A stretch of 8,671 bases of DNA from Planctomycetota bacterium (GTDB lineage Bacteria > Planctomycetota > Planctomycetia > Isosphaerales > Isosphaeraceae), in assembly GCA_021778575.1 (NCBI GenBank), contig JAJYCH010000146.1:1-8671 (forward strand), in the 5' to 3' direction. Positions 6,138 through 8,671 of this stretch are shown piece by piece. The notes beneath the pieces were generated by a model that searched no databases, was not told the DNA's origin, and was given only the letters and a program-made list of their open reading frames with translations. Made by a program: the position numbers and the translations under genes. Position 1 is the first letter of the stretch; each line of letters begins with the position of its first letter.

Positions 6138-6761
6138 TCAGCCGTCCGCTTCGGGGGTGGCGGGAACGACGTTCTCGCCCACGATGAAGCGGGCGAACCG
6201 GGCGATCGAGATATTCTCACCCACCCGGGCGTTGACTTCGAGGATCACTTCGCGGACCGTCTTGGCCGAGTCCTTGACGAAGACCTGGTCGAGCAGGACG
6301 CTCTCGGCGAACCAGGAGTTGAGCTTCCCCTCGGCGATCTTGGCCCGGATCGGCTCGGGCTTGTCTTCGGCCTGGACCAGGAAGATCCGGCGCTGTTCCT
6401 CGACCTTGTCGGCCGGGACTTCCTCGCGGGTCACGGCCACCGGGTTGGCGGCGACGACGTGGAGGGCCAGGTCCTTGCAGAGCTGGCGGAACTCGTCGTT
6501 CCGGGCCACGAAGTCGGTCTCGCAATTGACTTCGACCAGAGCGCCGGACTTGCCGTCGTGGTGGATATAGACCTCGACCCGCCCCGCGCTCGCGGTTCGA
6601 CCGGCTCGCTTGGCGGCGTTGGCCTTGCCCTTTTCCTGGGCCAGGGTCATGGCATTCTTGAGGTCCCCTTCGGCTTCCTTGAGGAGCGCCTTGCACTCCA
6701 TCAGACCGAGACCGGTCTGCTTGCGAAACTCATTGACCGTCTGGGCCGTGATCTCGGCCAT
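6138..6761 (-). CDS. tsf: Elongation factor Ts
   Basis: EF-Ts recycles EF-Tu by exchanging its GDP for GTP during translation elongation. The protein has 207 residues, with a UBA-like N-terminal domain (about 3-40, containing VNEFRKQTGLGLMECKALL) and the EF-Tu-binding core with the signature CETDFVARNDEF at residues 80-91. It is shorter than the 283-residue E. coli protein and closer in size to the compact Thermus form, suggesting one core subdomain instead of a full duplication. The C-terminus ends ISIARFARFIVGENV, typical of the family. The ATG at 6761 is chosen because AGGAG lies 8 bases upstream and MAEIT is a usual start. It follows rpsB after 235 bases, the near-universal bacterial pairing. 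Hairpins lie in the gaps on both sides. Confidence 0.96.
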   Translation of the reverse strand: MAEITAQTVNEFRKQTGLGLMECKALLKEAEGDLKNAMTLAQEKGKANAAKRAGRTASAGRVEVYIHHDGKSGALVEVNCETDFVARNDEFRQLCKDLALHVVAANPVAVTREEVPADKVEEQRRIFLVQAEDKPEPIRAKIAEGKLNSWFAESVLLDQVFVKDSAKTVREVILEVNARVGENISIARFARFIVGENVVPATPEADG

Positions 6762-6996
6762 CGTCGCTTCTCCTTGGCTTGCTGGCGATTGAATGGTTCG
6801 CGTCATGACTGATGATTGGATGCGATCGTCCGAGGTGATCGATCACGAGGGGCGGATACGGTCGATCCCTACCGAACCGGTCGCCGACGAATTCGTTCGA
6901 GCCGCCGGAGTTCCAGAGACGTTACGGCCCGGCGCGAGCCGTTTGAGATTCGGTCGCGCCGGGCTTGGTCGTGAAGTCGTGACGGCTGATCCGAAG
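6762..6996 (-). other. rpsB-tsf intergenic region
   Basis: The 235-base gap has no convincing gene. It contains a strong hairpin near rpsB (described separately) and a perfect 12-base palindrome, GTGATCGATCAC, at 6835-6846. The palindrome could be a protein-binding site or chance. I do not see a clear promoter for tsf, so read-through from rpsB is the simplest model. Confidence 0.5.
6927..6964 (-). promoter_or_regulatory. Strong hairpin in the rpsB-tsf gap
   Basis: A perfect 11-bp stem, GCCCGGCGCGA (6927-6937) with TCGCGCCGGGC (6954-6964), is extended inside by CCG/CGG (6939-6941 with 6951-6953) past one bulge. It lies 32 bases downstream of the rpsB stop. No U-run follows on the minus strand. 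In E. coli an attenuating terminator lies at the same place between rpsB and tsf, so a partial terminator that sets the S2 to EF-Ts ratio is plausible here. Confidence 0.6.
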
Positions 6997-8013
6997 TTAC
7001 TCGGACGGAGTTGCGGGCGTCTCGGCGACTGGAGCATCGGCAACCGGAGCATCGGCAACCGGAGCGTCGGCGACAGGCGACTCGGGCTCGGCGGCCGGAG
7101 CGGGTGCCTCGGTCGCGGCGGCGGCGTTGGCCGCTCGGGTCGCGCCCCGGGCGATTCCACCCCCCTGGTTCGGTCCCGGTCCACCACGGCCGGGGCCACC
7201 CTGGCCACCACCACCTCGACGGTCGCCTCGGCGATCGCCACCACCTCGGTTATCGCCGCGACCCCCCTGGTCGTCGCGTTCACGGGGCGGCGGCTCGGTC
7301 GGAGCGCTCGCCTTGCCTTCGATGATCGAGTCGACCAGCCGCTTCACGACCAGTTCGATCGACCGCATGCTATCGTCGTTGCCGGGGATCGGCAGGTCGA
7401 TCGAGTCGGGGTCGCAGTCGGTGTCGAGCAGGGCGACGACCTTGATCCCGAGCTTCTTGGCCTCCTTGACCGCGATGTGCTCGCGGTGCGGGTCGATGAT
7501 CAAGAGCGCCTCGGGCAGGCGAGTCATGTGCCGGATGCCCGAGAGGTTCCGCTCGATCTTCTTCCGCTCGCGGGTCAGCGTCGAGATCATCTTCTTGCCG
7601 TAGCTGAGCGCCTGCTCGCCGTCGAGGATCGTTTCGAGTTCCTCCAGACGTTCGAGCCGGCTCCGGATCGTCCGGAAGTTGGTCAGCGTGCCACCCAGCC
7701 AGCGCTCGGTGACGTACGGCATTCCGGCGCGGGTGCATTCCTCGACGATCGTCTCGGCCGCCTGGCGCTTGGTGCCGACGAACAGGATCAAGCCGTTGGC
7801 CGCCGCCACCCGGTTGAAGTATTTCGAGGCCCGGAGCAGTCCCCGGACGGTTTCCTTCAAATCAATGATATGAATCAGGTTGCGCTTGCCGTAAATGTAC
7901 GGCTTCATCTTCGGATTCCACCGGCTCGCCCGGTGCCCGAAGTGTACGCCAGCGTCGATCAGATCCTTGACAGCGAGTGCCACGAAGCCCACCCCATTTC
8001 CAGCTTTGACCAT
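6997..8013 (-). CDS. rpsB: Ribosomal protein S2 with an RGG-rich C-terminal extension
   Basis: S2 is a late-assembling protein of the small ribosomal subunit, needed for docking of S1 in many bacteria. Core motifs are clear: [25 protein letters not shown] (18-42), LFVGTKRQA (77-85), [14 protein letters not shown] (100-113), PEALLIIDP (167-175) and a final helix ending IIEGK (230-234). At 338 residues it is about 100 longer than E. coli S2 (241). The extra tail has two parts: an RGG-rich basic/glycine segment (about 245-290) and an Ala/Pro-rich acidic segment with three VADAP repeats and one VAETP (313-333). RGG segments are known to bind RNA, so the tail may contact rRNA or mRNA; this is inference. 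The start is ATG 8013 with GGGAG 11 bases upstream, a rather long spacing. GTG 7992 or 7983 would also leave the S2 core intact. Confidence 0.95.
   Translation of the reverse strand: MVKAGNGVGFVALAVKDLIDAGVHFGHRASRWNPKMKPYIYGKRNLIHIIDLKETVRGLLRASKYFNRVAAANGLILFVGTKRQAAETIVEECTRAGMPYVTERWLGGTLTNFRTIRSRLERLEELETILDGEQALSYGKKMISTLTRERKKIERNLSGIRHMTRLPEALLIIDPHREHIAVKEAKKLGIKVVALLDTDCDPDSIDLPIPGNDDSMRSIELVVKRLVDSIIEGKASAPTEPPPRERDDQGGRGDNRGGGDRRGDRRGGGGQGGPGRGGPGPNQGGGIARGATRAANAAAATEAPAPAAEPESPVADAPVADAPVADAPVAETPATPSE
7031..7075. repeat. 15-base tandem repeats coding for VADAP units in rpsB
   Basis: Two identical 15-base units (GGAGCATCGGCAACC on the plus strand, 7031-7045 and 7046-7060) are followed by a diverged third. 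They encode the pentapeptide VADAP in the S2 tail. Exact repetition at the DNA level points to recent slippage, so the copy number may vary between strains. Confidence 0.75.
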
Positions 8014-8026
8014 TCCGGACTGATCT

Positions 8027-8047
8027 CCCGGGGCAAAAAACCCCGGG
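8027..8047 (-). promoter_or_regulatory. Leader hairpin containing the rpsB ribosome binding site
   Basis: The inverted repeat CCCGGGG/CCCCGGG pairs perfectly over 7 bp with a 7-base, U-rich loop on the transcript. On the minus strand the downstream arm reads CCCCGGG and is followed by AG, so it includes most of the GGGAG candidate ribosome binding site for the ATG at 8013. Folding would hide the site. S2 represses its own synthesis through the rpsB leader in some bacteria; a similar control here is inference. Confidence 0.5.
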
Positions 8048-8093
8048 CAGCCTTGCAAGAGGACGGATCACGAAAATCCAAAAACGAGAGTGG

Positions 8094-8122
8094 ATTGTAA
8101 CGCTCGACCCCGTCGGCGTCAA
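8094..8122 (-). promoter_or_regulatory. Sigma70-type promoter of rpsB
   Basis: On the minus strand TTGACG (8117-8122) and TACAAT (8094-8099) are separated by exactly 17 bases, close to the sigma70 consensus (TTGACA-17-TATAAT). Transcription would begin near 8087 and leave a leader of about 74 bases before the rpsB ATG. It lies in the aspS-rpsB gap and gives the rpsB-tsf-pyrH-frr cluster its own start. Confidence 0.7.
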
Positions 8123-8173
8123 ACCCTCGAATGAGGGGGTGTTTTCCAGCGGGCGGCCCATCGATTTTTGGGG

Positions 8174-8260
8174 CGGGTGGCAGGGTTCGGTACCCCGACC
8201 CCCGGTTGATGGCCCGGTCGCTGATCCGCGAACCGGAGTACCGGAGACCCCTGCCACCCG
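8174..8260 (-). repeat. 87-base nested palindrome after aspS
   Basis: The outer arms are a perfect 12-bp inverted repeat, CGGGTGGCAGGG (8174-8185) and CCCTGCCACCCG (8249-8260). Inside are two further matched pairs in nested order: CGGTAC/GTACCG (8188-8193 with 8238-8243) and CCGGTT/AACCGG (8202-8207 with 8231-8236). The aspS transcript could fold it into one long stem starting 27 bases after the stop. It may serve as a terminator or be a dispersed palindromic repeat unit. There is no U-run after it on the minus strand. A smaller hairpin, CCCTC/GAGGG at 8124-8137, follows and is trailed by TTT on the minus strand. Confidence 0.55.
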
Positions 8261-8287
8261 ACGGGATCACCAGAGGCTCAGGGCGTC

Positions 8288-8671
8288 TCACTCGGTCGTC
8301 TTGATGTGCAGCTCGCGAAGCTGGCGGAAGTCGACCGTTCCGGGGGCTCCGGTCATCAGGTCGGTCCCTCGGGCGGTCTTGGGGAAGGCGATGCAGTCGC
8401 GGATATTGGTCAGGCCCGCGTAGAGCATCACCAGCCGGTCGACCCCCAGCGCGATTCCGCCGTGGGGCGGGGCACCGTTCTTCAGGGCACTCAGCAGGAA
8501 GCCGAATTTCTCCTCGGCCTGCTCGGGCGTCAGTCCCAGAAGCTCGAAGATCCTCGACTGAATCTTCGGGTCGTGGCAGCGGATCGTCCCGCCGCCGCAT
8601 TCCTCGCCGTTGACGACCAGGTCGTAAGCCTGGGCGCGGACCCGGGCCGGGTCGGTCTCCAGGAGGGCCAG
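8288..8671 (-). CDS. aspS: Aspartyl-tRNA synthetase, C-terminal part
   Basis: Aspartyl-tRNA synthetase is a class II enzyme that charges tRNA-Asp with aspartate. Only the last 127 residues are in the window; the gene runs off the right edge and its start is not visible. The class II motif 3 region is clear in [17 protein letters not shown], with the ATP-binding Arg of the GxDR motif. Upstream lie [16 protein letters not shown] and [15 protein letters not shown], typical of the bacterial-type AspRS catalytic core. After motif 3 come the family's IAFPKT and [10 protein letters not shown] segments and the closing QLRELHIK tail. The protein ends at the expected point for the family. Whether it charges only tRNA-Asp or also tRNA-Asn cannot be judged from this part. 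It lies upstream of rpsB in the same direction, but a structured spacer and a promoter separate them. Confidence 0.96.
   Translation of the reverse strand: MALLETDPARVRAQAYDLVVNGEECGGGTIRCHDPKIQSRIFELLGLTPEQAEEKFGFLLSALKNGAPPHGGIALGVDRLVMLYAGLTNIRDCIAFPKTARGTDLMTGAPGTVDFRQLRELHIKTTE

Noticed and set aside
6835..6846. 12-base palindrome GTGATCGATCAC as an operator
   Set aside because: It is a single short palindrome with no promoter next to it. Chance is a reasonable explanation, so it is only mentioned in the intergenic entry.
6793..8100. Plus-strand open frame of 435 codons opposite rpsB
   Set aside because: It is the antisense shadow of rpsB and its leader in GC-rich DNA. The composition is simple repeats of Gly/Arg/Ser/Thr and no family motif appears, while rpsB on the other strand is unambiguous.
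8174..8260. tRNA-like gene in the nested palindrome
   Set aside because: The three arm pairs form one nested stem, not a cloverleaf. I see no proper T-loop or anticodon arm.

Overview
The window looks like a piece of a planctomycete chromosome, probably of the Isosphaeraceae/Gemmataceae type. The grounds are GC-rich coding sequence, the gene order aspS-rpsB-tsf-pyrH-frr read leftwards, a leucine-rich-repeat (LRR) protein with the N-terminal membrane anchor common in that phylum, and a recombinase N-terminus of a type abundant there. This placement is by recognition of protein style and not by a search.

The right part (about 4027 to 8671, all minus strand) is core translation and nucleotide metabolism. 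It starts with the C-terminal 127 residues of aspartyl-tRNA synthetase. Next come a structured aspS-rpsB spacer holding a textbook sigma70-type promoter, rpsB (ribosomal protein S2 with an unusual RGG-rich and VADAP-repeat tail), tsf (a short EF-Ts), pyrH (UMP kinase) and frr (ribosome recycling factor). A small four-helix membrane protein starts 12 bases after frr and is probably read from the same transcript. The rpsB-tsf and tsf-pyrH gaps each hold a strong hairpin with no U-run. The pyrH-frr gap holds two oppositely oriented arrays of a 7-base repeat.

The left part (1 to about 3940) is a decayed accessory zone. It contains an LRR gene broken by an in-frame stop and cut off by an insertion sequence. 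The insertion sequence is apparently intact and IS4/IS701-like, with a full DDE transposase and short terminal inverted repeats. Left of it lie a 223-residue anchored protein of unknown function with a hairpin after it, and then the truncated front end of a large serine recombinase preceded by a small frameshifted ORF.

I do not see a convincing new multi-gene system. The most interesting items are the RGG-tailed S2 together with a leader hairpin that contains its candidate ribosome binding site, the heptamer arrays around the pyrH-frr gap, the 87-base nested palindrome after aspS, and the IS/LRR junction with non-identical flanking tetranucleotides.
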